From Terriglobales bacterium (GTDB lineage: Bacteria > Acidobacteriota > Terriglobia > Terriglobales > Acidobacteriaceae): DNA of 64,000 nucleotides. The position numbers and the translations under genes were made by a program. The stretch lies in the NCBI GenBank assembly GCA_035651655.1, contig DASRFG010000028.1, positions 87,600 to 151,599 of the forward strand. Direction: 5' to 3'. Positions 47,138 to 63,789 of this stretch are shown here, piece by piece. Under the pieces are notes generated by a model. The model was given only the letters and a program-made list of their open reading frames with translations. It was not told the origin of the DNA and searched no databases. The number at the start of each line of letters is the position of its first letter. Within the stretch, counting starts at the first letter, position 1.

Positions 47138-47848
47138 CTAGTCAAAGAATTCTTTGAACGCGGCAACAATTGTCTGCGGCAGATCTGGAGGCATGCTTTT
47201 CTTTGTTCCAAACCCCAAATCGTGTCCCGCGCCGGGAATCGACAGCAAGCGGGTCTCCGCAGGAATGAGCTTCAGGGCTGTCTCCAACTCCTGCAAAGAA
47301 GCGAATTCATCTCGCGAACCGTGCACAAAAAGAGCTCTCCTCTGCAACTGGGGAAAATGCTGGGTTCGGAGTTGCTCTGGTTTGCGCGGTGGATGCAGCG
47401 GATAAGAGAGCAAGAGCAGGCCATCCGCCACCGTGGGATCAGTGGCCAACAGCATGCTTGCTTGACGACCGCCATAAGAATGGCCGCCAAGGAAGACCCG
47501 ACCGGGCGCGTTTTTTCGTAGCGAAGCCACCGCTAATTGCAGACCTTCGCGGTCGCGCGCAGCATCGCCGGGCCGTGGCGGTCCAAACCGTCGTGCCTGG
47601 CGAAAGGGAAGGTCGCACCGCAGTACGAGGAATCCAGCAAGGGCGAACGCGTCAGCCAAAGCGCGGAGCAGTGGAGCCTCGCAGTTCCCACCCGCTCCAT
47701 GGGTCAGCACCATTCCATTACCGGAGGCGTCGAGAGGACGATGGAGGAATCCCCGGACGGCAACTCCCGACGGCGCCTCCTCCGCAAGCCGCTCTGGAGC
47801 AGGCAGCTGTTCGCCGGGCGTGGTTTCTGAATCGGATGTGGAAGCCAC
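47138..47848 (-). CDS. alpha/beta hydrolase (KANL3/Tex30 or dienelactone-hydrolase-like)
   Basis: The GTG at 47848 gives 236 residues, a length normal for the family; the open frame extends to TTG 47920 but that part overlaps the upstream ABM gene. The oxyanion-hole motif is MVLTHGAGGNCEAP, the nucleophile is in FLGGHSYGGRQASML, the acid is in LFVHGSRDEFASL, and the histidine in IPGAGHDLGFG. It is a serine hydrolase with unknown substrate. The start lies 6 bp after the stop of the ABM-like gene, so translational coupling is likely. Confidence 0.85.
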   Translation of the reverse strand: MASTSDSETTPGEQLPAPERLAEEAPSGVAVRGFLHRPLDASGNGMVLTHGAGGNCEAPLLRALADAFALAGFLVLRCDLPFRQARRFGPPRPGDAARDREGLQLAVASLRKNAPGRVFLGGHSYGGRQASMLLATDPTVADGLLLLSYPLHPPRKPEQLRTQHFPQLQRRALFVHGSRDEFASLQELETALKLIPAETRLLSIPGAGHDLGFGTKKSMPPDLPQTIVAAFKEFFD

Positions 47849-47853
47849 AGACG

Positions 47854-48162
47854 CTAGCTCAGTTTCTGGTAGCTCTCGTAGATTTTCTCGGTCTTGATCA
47901 AGTGACCAAGGCGGGCCCAATAGGCATGAACGTCCGGATCTTCGTGCGCTTCCTGGCGCGCCTCTTCGGAAGCCCAGCGGCGTACCACCATGTATCGTGA
48001 TGAGTTCTGATCGTGATAGAGCACGTCGTGGCTGTATCTTTTCTCTGCCAGCAACGTCATTAGGCCCCGAATGGTTTCGAGAGCTTCCGCTTCGGTGCCT
48101 TCCAGCGGTTCGAATATTGCTAGCGACAAAATTTCCTGTGGCATGACTCCCAAAAATCCCAT
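47854..48162 (-). CDS. antibiotic biosynthesis monooxygenase-like (dimeric alpha/beta barrel) protein
   Basis: This 102-residue protein starts at ATG 48162 (or 48144, which has GGGAG upstream). LSLAIFEPLEGTEAEALETI and YMVVRRWASEEARQEAHED, with HAYWARLGHLI at the end, match the small ABM/heme-degrading-type ferredoxin-fold family. The active residues are not evident, so it could be a monooxygenase or a ligand-binding protein. Downstream lies the alpha/beta hydrolase gene, probably translationally coupled. Confidence 0.7.
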   Translation of the reverse strand: MGFLGVMPQEILSLAIFEPLEGTEAEALETIRGLMTLLAEKRYSHDVLYHDQNSSRYMVVRRWASEEARQEAHEDPDVHAYWARLGHLIKTEKIYESYQKLS

Positions 48163-48228
48163 TCCTGTCGTGAAAGTATTATCGAAGCTATCACACCATC
48201 AATTAGATTTGTTCCGCGACGGGCCGCA

Positions 48229-49821
48229 TCATTTCTTTTTTCTCGCGGCGAACGGGGGCTTTCGCCGCTCCTTCCGCCGTTCAGGTGGGTGAGGTTCCGT
48301 GACCACATGAAATCGCATAAAGTTGGTTGAGCCTGAGGTCTGCTGCGTGCCGGCTACCACCCCGACAACATTGCCGGGAGTGACCTTGCGCAACCGGAGC
48401 AGTTCCTGTTCGGCGGTCTGCACCATCTGTTCAACCGAGAGGGCCGTATCCGAGTTGATTGGCCTGATTCCCCAAAACAGATTCAGACGATTGCACACCT
48501 CAGGCACATGGGCAAAGGCGTACACCGGCGTTCGCGGCCGATATTTCGAGATCAGTCGTGCCGTGTTCCCCGTTTCCGTAAAGATGGCGATGGCACGCAT
48601 TTCCAGGTCCTGGGCGGCGTGAGCTACGGCTTCGCAAATTGCTTCTGAGATAGAGAGATTGCGGTGCTCACGCCGCCGCCTCACCATGCCCAGGTGTAGT
48701 AAGTGATCTTCCGCGGCTTCCACGATCCTAGCCATCATCGCGACAGCCTCACGCGGATATTTGCCGCTGGCGGTTTCCGCGGAGAGCATGACCGCGTCGG
48801 TTCCGTCAAAAATTGCATTCGCCACATCGCTGGCCTCAGCGCGGGTCGGACGTGGGTTATCAATCATTGACTCCAACATTTGCGTGGCAGTGATCACCGG
48901 CTTGCGCCACTCCGCCGCCCGACCGATGACTTGCTTTTGGATGATGGGTACGCGCTCTGCCGGCATCTCCACTCCCAGATCGCCACGCGCCACCATGACT
49001 CCGTCCGCTACGTCCAGGATGCTCTCCAGGTGTTCGACTGCCTGCGGCTTCTCCAATTTGGCGATCACGGGTACATCGCTCTTGCGTTCACCAATCAGGC
49101 GCTTTACACGGCGCACATCCTCCGCCGAACGCACGAACGAGAGCGCGACAATGTCAATGTCGTGAGTAAGACCAAACTCAAGGTCCTTGTAGTCCTTTTC
49201 GGTGAGCGAAGGAACGCTCAAGGTTGCACCGGGAATGTTGATGCCCTGGTGCTCCGCCAGAATCCCGCCGTTTACGACATCGCACTCTACGTCGTCACCG
49301 CGAATGGCTTTGACGCGCAGCTCGATCAGCCCATCTGAAAGCAAAATCCGGGAGCCGGGTTCTACTTCTCGCGCCAGATCGGTAAAGGTAATGGAAATCA
49401 GCGAGGCGGTCCCCGGGAGATCGCGTGGCGTAAGGATTACGCGAGAGCCTGCCTTCAGCGCCACCGCAGTGCGATACTTCAGCCGGCCGGTGCGCATCTT
49501 GGGACCTTGCAGGTCCTGCAGGATGCAAATAGTACGCTCTTCCTTTTCGGCGGCGCGGCGAATTCTATCGATTACTCGAGCGTGCTCTTCATGGTTTCCA
49601 TGAGAAAAGTTGAGTCGTGCCACATCCATTCCCGTGCGCATGAGTTCCCGGATCATGGCTTCTGAGCTACTGGAAGGCCCCAGTGTGCAGATGATCTTGG
49701 CCCGCCTGCCGGGCCCCGGAGCGCTTGGTGAACGTTCGGCACGAACCGAGAGTGCAGTCTCGGCGACTTGTTCGGGCTCGGCAATCAGATGTTCACTAAC
49801 GCCGCGCTCACCCTTCTCCAC
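48229..49821 (-). CDS. pyk: pyruvate kinase
   Basis: This 530-residue glycolytic enzyme makes pyruvate and ATP from PEP and ADP. GTG 49821 is the furthest start; ahead of the canonical start RRAKIICTLGPSSSSEAMIR there is an acidic/Pro-rich N-terminal extension of about 35 residues. Substrate and metal sites are intact: RLNFSHGNHEEH, LQDLQGPKMRTG, IAKLEKPQAVEHL, GVMVARGDLGVEMP, ATQMLESMIDNPRPTRAE. The C-terminal allosteric domain ends in a very basic tail (ERRKERRKPPFAARKKK) not usual for the family. Confidence 0.95.
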   Translation of the reverse strand: MEKGERGVSEHLIAEPEQVAETALSVRAERSPSAPGPGRRAKIICTLGPSSSSEAMIRELMRTGMDVARLNFSHGNHEEHARVIDRIRRAAEKEERTICILQDLQGPKMRTGRLKYRTAVALKAGSRVILTPRDLPGTASLISITFTDLAREVEPGSRILLSDGLIELRVKAIRGDDVECDVVNGGILAEHQGINIPGATLSVPSLTEKDYKDLEFGLTHDIDIVALSFVRSAEDVRRVKRLIGERKSDVPVIAKLEKPQAVEHLESILDVADGVMVARGDLGVEMPAERVPIIQKQVIGRAAEWRKPVITATQMLESMIDNPRPTRAEASDVANAIFDGTDAVMLSAETASGKYPREAVAMMARIVEAAEDHLLHLGMVRRRREHRNLSISEAICEAVAHAAQDLEMRAIAIFTETGNTARLISKYRPRTPVYAFAHVPEVCNRLNLFWGIRPINSDTALSVEQMVQTAEQELLRLRKVTPGNVVGVVAGTQQTSGSTNFMRFHVVTEPHPPERRKERRKPPFAARKKK

Positions 49822-49889
49822 GAGTTCTCCGAATTGTGATGGACTGCATTCTAGAAAGAGGAGGTTTCGTCTTCACGGTTGGCGCTGGA

Positions 49890-50879
49890 CTAGCGTACCG
49901 CGATGTCAGAACTGTCTAGCTGGCTCTGGCGGTCCTTTTCTATCTGACAGCGGGGGAACAACATGGCATTGAACTCAGCCCCGATCAAAATAATAACCGA
50001 GACGATGTACAACCACACCAGCAGCGCGATGGCCGCTCCCAAAGATCCATAGATCACGCTGTAATCAGCGTAATGCTGTAGATACCACCCAAAGAGTGCG
50101 GTTGCGATGAGCCACATCCCGGTTGAGAGCGTTGCCCCTGGCAGAACCGTGTGCCAAGGCTGCGTTCGGGGAACCGCATGGTGGTAGATAAGAGCGATGA
50201 CAGAAATGCTGGTCAAAATGGCAATGATCCAGCGAATGGCTGTCCAGACAAAAAGCAGCAACGGGCCAAACTCGCGTCCCAGGTAGAACAGCATGCGGGT
50301 TTCAATCTGGCTGCCGAAAGCTACCAGAACGGTAGCAAAGGTCATCGGAACGCCGGCCATGATCACCAGCAGGAAGGCAATCATCCGCTCCTTCACCAAG
50401 CCCCATATTTTCGGCAACTGGTAAGCGTTGCGGAAGCCCTCCATCCAGGAAACCATCACTCCCGAGGACGTCCAGAGCGTGATCAGCGAAGCAGTTATCA
50501 GAAGGCCCACCGATCGTTGCGTGCTGCCCTTCAGATAGGCAACGGCCGTAGCGCTGCCCGCCGGCAGTATCTTGCCAACCGCATAGGATGCCTCGCGCAA
50601 CATAGCCGCAGTCTCCTTTGACGTAGCCAGGACTGCTCCCATGACCAGCATGGCGGGAAACATTGTGAGGATGGAAGAGTAGGCTGAGGCTTTGGCTACC
50701 GCGAATGCGTCGTGTTGAAGTGCTCGCCAGAAGGCCCGCCGCAGCAACTGAACGAAATTCCACATCCTGCGGTCCAGCGTAACCCGCTGAGCTGGGTGGT
50801 GCAATTGGATGACGGGGTCCCCGTTGGAGAGGGTCTGGGGTAGCCCGCCGGATACATGCTGTTGCGGGTTCGCTCGCAT
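49890..50879 (-). CDS. YihY/BrkB-family inner-membrane protein
   Basis: This 329-residue protein uses ATG 50879, preceded by AGGTG. The family signature is visible from FWRALQHDAFAVAKASAYSS (YihY/BrkB begins with a D-x-x-x-x-x-A-x-x-x-Y stretch), followed by five to six membrane helices (VGLLITASLITLWTSSGVMV; LIATALFGWYLQHYADYSVI; AAIALLVWLYIVSVIILIG). Some family members were once called RNase BN, without support. Function is unknown. It lies downstream of rpoC but beyond its strong terminator. Confidence 0.87.
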   Translation of the reverse strand: MRANPQQHVSGGLPQTLSNGDPVIQLHHPAQRVTLDRRMWNFVQLLRRAFWRALQHDAFAVAKASAYSSILTMFPAMLVMGAVLATSKETAAMLREASYAVGKILPAGSATAVAYLKGSTQRSVGLLITASLITLWTSSGVMVSWMEGFRNAYQLPKIWGLVKERMIAFLLVIMAGVPMTFATVLVAFGSQIETRMLFYLGREFGPLLLFVWTAIRWIIAILTSISVIALIYHHAVPRTQPWHTVLPGATLSTGMWLIATALFGWYLQHYADYSVIYGSLGAAIALLVWLYIVSVIILIGAEFNAMLFPRCQIEKDRQSQLDSSDIAVR

Positions 50880-50885
50880 CGTCAC

Positions 50886-50919
50886 CTAAGGAAAGAGGGG
50901 GCGATCGGGATCGCCCCCT
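50886..50919 (-). terminator. intrinsic terminator of the rpoBC operon
   Basis: On the minus strand AGGGGGCGAT (50919-50910) pairs perfectly with ATCGCCCCCT (50905-50896) around a CCCG loop, followed by CTTTCCTTAGG. It lies 15 bp after the rpoC stop and closes the operon before the BrkB gene. Confidence 0.88.
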
Positions 50920-50933
50920 GGACTATTGGAGAG

Positions 50934-55121
<4,188 letters not shown>

Positions 55122-55181
55122 GGTGTTCCTCCGGTTCTGGCGGCGCTACGTCGCCGCTTGACGGCTCCTCAGAAGCAGTTG

Positions 55182-55299
55182 CCAGTCTCAGTTCCCGACT
55201 GACCCATATCGGCTTTGGCGTGCGAGAGCGCGTACACCAAAGTCATTTTCTAATCTTGTGTGGGCTCGGCTCCCAGTCTCAGCTCCTCAGAACTGAGAC
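55182..55299. repeat. repeated decamer and dyad in the rpoB-rpoC spacer
   Basis: CCAGTCTCAG occurs at 55182-55191 and again at 55273-55282. The second copy forms an inverted repeat, GTCTCAG (55276-55282) with CTGAGAC (55293-55299). The 194-bp spacer is longer than the few tens of bases usual between rpoB and rpoC. No T-tract follows, so a role in RNA processing is possible but untested. Confidence 0.45.
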
Positions 55300-55315
55300 C
55301 GGGACTGAGCACCAG

Positions 55316-59785
<4,470 letters not shown>

Positions 59786-60168
59786 TCTAGAAACTCCCAG
59801 TCTTCCGCGCAGCCCCGGCGGCTGCAGCAAAAAATCCGAATATGAATGGCGCCACGTTGTTGGCGTAGCCCATTTGCTAATGTATGAATCTCAAAAAAAT
59901 ATGGGCCCGCGAGGACGAGCTTCCCCGCAGGCGCCAAATGAGGCGCTTAACCTTACTTGAATTGTTCTTTTCCCGCGCCAGTTCTTAGGCCTGTTCCGGT
60001 CCCGCTCTCCTTCTCGGAGTTTCCGGCGCCCTCTGCACGCCGACGGCGGTGGGACATCCGCCGCTTTACTGCACGCGGTACTCGCTGGCACCGCGTTTTT
60101 TAGTGGTTCGATCCCGGAGAGCTGTTCTTAATTAGATGTTGCAACTCGCTCTCCGGCTTCAGGCTCAA
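59786..60168. other. rplL-rpoB spacer with several hairpins
   Basis: This 383-bp gap lies inside the ribosomal/RNA polymerase operon and has no gene. On the transcribed (minus) strand the elements in order are: GCTCTCCGG/CCGGAGAGC dyad ending at 60114 (perfect 9 bp, right after rplL); ACGCGGT/ACCGCGT hairpin at 60073-60096; a CGGCGG/CCGCCG hairpin near 60046-60065; and the attenuator-like hairpin with U-tract at 59893-59932. The similar position in E. coli carries an attenuator and an RNase III site. Confidence 0.6.
59893..59932 (-). terminator. attenuator-like intrinsic terminator between rplL and rpoB
   Basis: On the minus strand CCTGCGGGGA (59931-59922), loop AGCTCG, then TCCTCGCGGG (59915-59906) forms a 10-bp stem with two G-U pairs, followed after 6 nt by TTTTTTT (59899-59893). 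It lies 108 bp before the rpoB start within one operon, so partial termination that sets rpoBC below rplJL output is the expected role. Confidence 0.65.
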
Positions 60169-60552
60169 TTACTTCACTTCGACCGTTGCCCCAGCCTCGG
60201 TGAACTTCTTCTTAATGTTTTCAGCCTCTTCCTTCGAGACGCCTTCTTTGACGGTCTTCGGAGCGCCGTCTACCAGGTCTTTGGCTTCCTTCAGGCCGAG
60301 ATTGGTGACCTCGCGTACTGCCTTGATAACATTGATCTTATTGCCGCCGACTTCCTTCAGTACGACGGTGAACTCGGTCTTTTCTTCAGCCGGAGCCGCA
60401 CCCGCAGCCGCTCCCCCGCCGCCTGCCATCATCACCGGTGCGGCAGCGGCCGCTGAAACTCCGAGTCGCTCTTCAAGCTTCTTCACCAGCTGCGCCGCAT
60501 CCAGCAACGACAGCCCTACGATTTGCTCTTCCAACTGCTGTAAATCCGCCAT
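60169..60552 (-). CDS. rplL: 50S ribosomal protein L7/L12
   Basis: This 127-residue stalk protein uses ATG 60552, which has GGAG 8 bp upstream; a GTG four codons earlier is in frame. The N-terminal dimerisation helices ([20 protein letters not shown]), the Ala/Gly-rich flexible hinge, and the C-terminal factor-binding domain ([40 protein letters not shown]) are all visible. It recruits translation GTPases. It follows rplJ, with which it forms the L10-L7/L12 stalk complex. Confidence 0.96.
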   Translation of the reverse strand: MADLQQLEEQIVGLSLLDAAQLVKKLEERLGVSAAAAAPVMMAGGGGAAAGAAPAEEKTEFTVVLKEVGGNKINVIKAVREVTNLGLKEAKDLVDGAPKTVKEGVSKEEAENIKKKFTEAGATVEVK

Positions 60553-60670
60553 TTCAGTCTCCACTTTTCTTCAGTTTTTTGACTTCATGTGCCAGGTTCC
60601 AGTGCGCTTCGGTCTCTCCCGGCCGCGCCAGACAACGCGGTTGAGGAACACCACGCAACCCTGACAAAAC

Positions 60671-61219
60671 TTATGCTTCGGCAGCCTCGCTGCCGGCAAA
60701 CTTTTTCTCTTTCACAGCCTGATTCACAACCACTGCCAGATTGCGTCCCACCGCATTCATGGCGGTGACCAGACGCTGGGCCGGAGCGTTCATCAAGAAC
60801 AGCAGCTTGGAGTAAATCTCTTCCCGCGAGGGCATCGTGGCCAAGGCCTGGATCTCTCGGATCGAGATGACCTTGCCCTCCAGCACGCCCGCTTTGAAGC
60901 TGAACTCCGGATTGTCCTTCACGTACTTGGAGAGTGCCTTGGCCAAGGCAACCGGATCGCCCTGGGTGTAAGCGATGGAGGTAACACCCTCTAACTTGCT
61001 GAGGACCTCTTCAACTTCGGTGCCCTTGGCGGCTCGTGCTGCCAGGGTGTTCTTAATCACGCGATACTTGCCCCCGGCGCCGCGGATGGTCTTGCGCAGC
61101 TCGTAATCCTGCGCCACTGTCAGCTTGGCGAAGGTGGCCACTACCGCCCCGCTCACCGTCTTGAACTCGCGGCTCAGCTCTTCAACCGCCTCGATCTTCT
61201 TCGCTCTTGAAACCGGCAT
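60671..61219 (-). CDS. rplJ: 50S ribosomal protein L10
   Basis: This 182-residue stalk base protein begins MPVSRAKKIEAVEELSREFK. The 23S-binding region is typical (FAKLTVAQDYELRKTIRGAG, YRVIKNTLAARAAKGT), and C-terminal helices bind L7/L12 dimers. Only 25 bp separate it from rplA, so there is no room for the large L10 leader that controls rplJL in some bacteria. Autoregulation, if present, must work differently. Confidence 0.95.
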   Translation of the reverse strand: MPVSRAKKIEAVEELSREFKTVSGAVVATFAKLTVAQDYELRKTIRGAGGKYRVIKNTLAARAAKGTEVEEVLSKLEGVTSIAYTQGDPVALAKALSKYVKDNPEFSFKAGVLEGKVISIREIQALATMPSREEIYSKLLFLMNAPAQRLVTAMNAVGRNLAVVVNQAVKEKKFAGSEAAEA

Positions 61220-61244
61220 GTACGATTCCTTTTCTCTTCAATCT

Positions 61245-61952
61245 CTAGGCTTTGGCCGCTGCTTCCAGCGCATTCGTATCAATCAGAATTCCCGGCCCCA
61301 TGGTGGAGCTCAAAGTAACTCCCTTGAGGTACTTGCCCTTAGCTACCGATGGTTTTGCCTTGACCACGCTGCTGATCACGGTGCTGGCGTTTTCGACCAG
61401 CTTCTCCGGCGCAAACGAGATCTTGCCCACGGGCACGTGGACCAACGCTGTCTTGTCGGTGCGAAATTCCACTTTGCCTGCCTTCACTTCCTGGACAGCT
61501 TTTGCAACGTCGAAGGTCACCGTCCCCGTCTTCGGATTGGGCATCAACCCGCGCGGGCCGAGAACTTTACCCAGGCGGCCGACGGATTTCATCATGTCCG
61601 GGGTTGCGACCACGGCGTCGTAATCAGTCCAGTTTTCTTTCTGGATCTTTTCCACCATGTCCTCGCCGCCCACGAAATCTGCGCCTGCCTGCTCCGCCTC
61701 TTTCACCTTCTCGCCGCTGGCGATCACTAGAACTTTCTTTGATTTTCCCAGGCCATGGGGCAGAACCACGGTGCCGCGCACCATCTGGTCCGCATGCTTG
61801 GGGTCAACTCCCAGGCGCATGGTGAGCTCGACCGTTTCGTCGAACTTGGCATACTTCACCTTCTGCAGCAGAGGAACTGCCTCTTGCAGGTTGTAGGCGC
61901 GGTTTTCAACTGCCGCCCGCGCTTTAGCTATGTTTTTGCCTTCTTTGCTCAT
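61245..61952 (-). CDS. rplA: 50S ribosomal protein L1
   Basis: This 235-residue protein of the mobile L1 stalk assists release of deacylated tRNA. N-terminal [20 protein letters not shown] and [20 protein letters not shown] are canonical, as are [20 protein letters not shown] and [16 protein letters not shown]1 is usually also the translational repressor of the rplK-rplA unit. It lies 68 bp after rplK. Confidence 0.96.
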   Translation of the reverse strand: MSKEGKNIAKARAAVENRAYNLQEAVPLLQKVKYAKFDETVELTMRLGVDPKHADQMVRGTVVLPHGLGKSKKVLVIASGEKVKEAEQAGADFVGGEDMVEKIQKENWTDYDAVVATPDMMKSVGRLGKVLGPRGLMPNPKTGTVTFDVAKAVQEVKAGKVEFRTDKTALVHVPVGKISFAPEKLVENASTVISSVVKAKPSVAKGKYLKGVTLSSTMGPGILIDTNALEAAAKA

Positions 61953-62020
61953 CTCACCCCTCGTCTCCCACCGCGCACGCTAAAACTGTGAACCGTGGTG
62001 TTTCGACTTCCAAATTTCAC

Positions 62021-62452
62021 TTAGCCGACTACGTCAATCCCCATAGAGCGCGCTGTTCCCTTGACACTCTTGATAGCAGAGCCTATCGACGCAGCATTCA
62101 GGTCGGGCATTTTCTGCCTGGCGATCTCCTCCACTTGCTTCTCCGTCACCTTGCCGACTTTTTCTTTGTTCGGCGTACCGGAGCCCTTGGCAATCCCAGC
62201 CGCCCGCTTCAATAGGATGGAGGCCGGCGGTGTCTTGGTAATGAACGTGAACGAACGGTCGTTGTACACCGATACCACAACCGGGATGATCAGCCCGTCC
62301 AGTTCCTTGGCGTTAGTGCGGGCATTGAACTGTTTGCAGAACTCCATAATGTTGATCTGCGCCTGCCCCAATGCCGGACCGACCGGAGGGGCCGGAGTCG
62401 CTTTGCCCGCCGCGATCTGCAGCTTTACTTGTCCCGTTACTTTTTTAGCCAT
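62021..62452 (-). CDS. rplK: 50S ribosomal protein L11
   Basis: This 143-residue protein of the GTPase-associated centre begins [20 protein letters not shown]. The proline-rich [20 protein letters not shown] motif (thiostrepton site) and the C-terminal rRNA-binding domain ([20 protein letters not shown]) are present. In the operon it follows nusG, across a 51-bp spacer that contains a 7-bp tandem repeat. Confidence 0.96.
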   Translation of the reverse strand: MAKKVTGQVKLQIAAGKATPAPPVGPALGQAQINIMEFCKQFNARTNAKELDGLIIPVVVSVYNDRSFTFITKTPPASILLKRAAGIAKGSGTPNKEKVGKVTEKQVEEIARQKMPDLNAASIGSAIKSVKGTARSMGIDVVG

Positions 62453-62480
62453 GAGTGCGTATCTCGCTTTTTGTCCAGCC

Positions 62481-62501
62481 GAAACTAGAAACTCGAAACT
62501 G
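62481..62501. repeat. 7-bp tandem repeat (three units) between nusG and rplK
   Basis: GAAACTA, GAAACTC and GAAACTG follow one another without gaps. The six-base core is perfect and the seventh base varies. It is in the 51-bp spacer only, not in the flanking genes. Confidence 0.75.
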
Positions 62502-62503
62502 TG

Positions 62504-63133
62504 TTATGCGACCTTCTCGACCTGGCCGAACTCCAGCTCCACCGGGGTTGCGCGGCCGAAGATCGTGACCATTACCTTCAGCGTCTCGCGGTCTTCATTG
62601 ACTTCATCCACCACGCCTGTAAAGCTGGCAAACGGGCCTTCGGTGATGCGCACCGACTCGTTCTTCTCAAACTTGACCTTCAGCTTGGGCTTGTCCTTGC
62701 CCTCGGCCACGCGGTACACAATCTGGTTGACCTCGTCCGCCGAAAGCGGCGTGGGCTGCTGGCCCGTGCCTACAAATCCGGTAACCCGAGGAGTGGACTT
62801 CACCACATGCCAAACGTGGTCGTCCATGTCCATTTCCACCAGCACGTATCCCGGATAGAACATACGTTCGGTGGTGTACTTTTTCCCGCCGCGCACTTCG
62901 GTGACCGGCTCGGTGGGGATGAGCACTCGTCCAATCTTCTCTTGCAGACCAAAGGCCTGGACCCGCGACTCCAGAGATTCCTTCACCTTGCGCTCGAAAC
63001 CGGAATAGGAGTGGATGATGTACCACTTCATATTCGGGTTTACGGGTGGCTCTACTGCTGGTAATCCCGCAGCGCCATCGGCTGCGACGCCGCTGGCTTC
63101 CGGCTGGCCTTCGCTCTTAGTCTCTTCTTCCAT
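62504..63133 (-). CDS. nusG: transcription termination/antitermination factor NusG
   Basis: This 209-residue protein uses ATG 63133; a TTG four codons earlier is in frame. The NGN domain begins at [20 protein letters not shown], followed by [12 protein letters not shown], and the KOW domain includes [19 protein letters not shown]. The ~34 residues before the NGN domain are acidic and Ala/Pro-rich, which is longer than usual; a start at the MKWYII methionine is possible but has no ribosome site. NusG increases elongation rate and links RNA polymerase to the ribosome or Rho. Confidence 0.95.
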   Translation of the reverse strand: MEEETKSEGQPEASGVAADGAAGLPAVEPPVNPNMKWYIIHSYSGFERKVKESLESRVQAFGLQEKIGRVLIPTEPVTEVRGGKKYTTERMFYPGYVLVEMDMDDHVWHVVKSTPRVTGFVGTGQQPTPLSADEVNQIVYRVAEGKDKPKLKVKFEKNESVRITEGPFASFTGVVDEVNEDRETLKVMVTIFGRATPVELEFGQVEKVA

Positions 63134-63154
63134 CTTCGTCTTCAAAACAGCCCC

Positions 63155-63418
63155 TTACCGGTGCGCAAAATAACGGATCAGCCGATCAATTCCCGTCCCA
63201 ATGATGTTGTCCACGGCCCAGAAATACAGCCCAAACAGGAACACCGTAATGATCACAACCGTCGTAGTGGCGCGCACCTCTTTCAAGGAGGGCGTCGTCA
63301 CTTTCTTCATCTCGGTGCGGACGTCGCGGTAGAAGCCCTTTATGCGTTGCGGCCAGTACTTTATCCGCCCACCCAAACCCTCGTCGCTGCCCACCTGAAT
63401 CGCTGCTGTCTTTGCCAT
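63155..63418 (-). CDS. secE: preprotein translocase subunit SecE
   Basis: This 87-residue inner-membrane protein of the SecYEG channel has the family pattern FYRDVRTEMKKVTTPSLKEV followed by one membrane helix (TTTVVIITVFLFGLYFWAVD) and a short C-terminus. The extra N-terminal stretch is soluble. It lies 21 bp upstream of nusG, the order usual in bacteria. Confidence 0.93.
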   Translation of the reverse strand: MAKTAAIQVGSDEGLGGRIKYWPQRIKGFYRDVRTEMKKVTTPSLKEVRATTTVVIITVFLFGLYFWAVDNIIGTGIDRLIRYFAHR

Positions 63419-63464
63419 TACTGTCCTGCGTCCTTCTTTTCCCCGCCGTTTACAGCTCCTAAAC

Positions 63465-63540
63465 TGGCAGGGGCGGAGGGATTCGAACCCCCAAGTCCGG
63501 TTTTGGAGACCGGCAGTTTAGCCGTTGAGCTTACGCCCCT
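63465..63540 (-). tRNA. trnW: tRNA-Trp (anticodon CCA)
   Basis: The 76-nt cloverleaf reads on the minus strand from AGGGGCG (63540) to CGCCCCT with discriminator G and encoded CCA. The anticodon stem is CCGGT/ACCGG with loop CTCCAAA, so the anticodon is CCA for UGG. The T-arm is GGGGG-TTCGAAT-CCCTC. The D-stem has one C-A mismatch. It lies between rpmG and secE, the classical place. Confidence 0.96.
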
Positions 63541-63550
63541 GTGAATTCCC

Positions 63551-63629
63551 GTAATTGAGCAGTTCAAAATCGGATGTCAGGCGCTGCTTACAATTACCCG
63601 ATTCGGCAATTACGAACTTCCCCAATTAC
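63551..63629. repeat. heptamer CAATTAC repeated between tRNA-Trp and rpmG
   Basis: CAATTAC occurs at 63591-63597, 63607-63613 and 63623-63629, spaced exactly 16 bp start to start. An inverted copy, GTAATTG, lies at 63551-63557. The last copy overlaps the rpmG stop codon. The inverted copy could pair with any of the three. Confidence 0.7.
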
Positions 63630-63778
63630 TTCACTTCCTTGTGCGCTGTGTGCTTCCGGCAACGACGGCAGAACTTGCTGAATTCCAGCCGGTCCGTCGT
63701 CGTCTTTCGGTTCTTGGTGGTCGAATAGTTGCGTTCCTTGCACGTCCCGCACTGTAAAGTCACAATTTCACGAGGCAT
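63626..63778 (-). CDS. rpmG: 50S ribosomal protein L33
   Basis: This 50-residue gene is found by reading the minus strand directly. It begins [20 protein letters not shown] and continues [23 protein letters not shown]. The two CxxC pairs (CGTC, CRRC) make this the zinc-binding form of L33. It lies between tuf and the tRNA-Trp gene, the usual order in this operon. Confidence 0.95.
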   Translation of the reverse strand: MPREIVTLQCGTCKERNYSTTKNRKTTTDRLEFSKFCRRCRKHTAHKEVK

Positions 63779-63789
63779 CGCTTACTCCC

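Noticed and set aside
47849..47920. N-terminal extension of the alpha/beta hydrolase from TTG 47920
   Set aside because: It overlaps the end of the ABM-like gene and is not similar to the family N-terminus; a GTG right after the upstream stop is a simpler start.
60073..60101. Plus-strand hairpin followed by six T (terminator-like)
   Set aside because: No plus-strand gene lies to its left in this operon; the stem is more likely used in the minus-strand transcript as part of the rplL-rpoB spacer.
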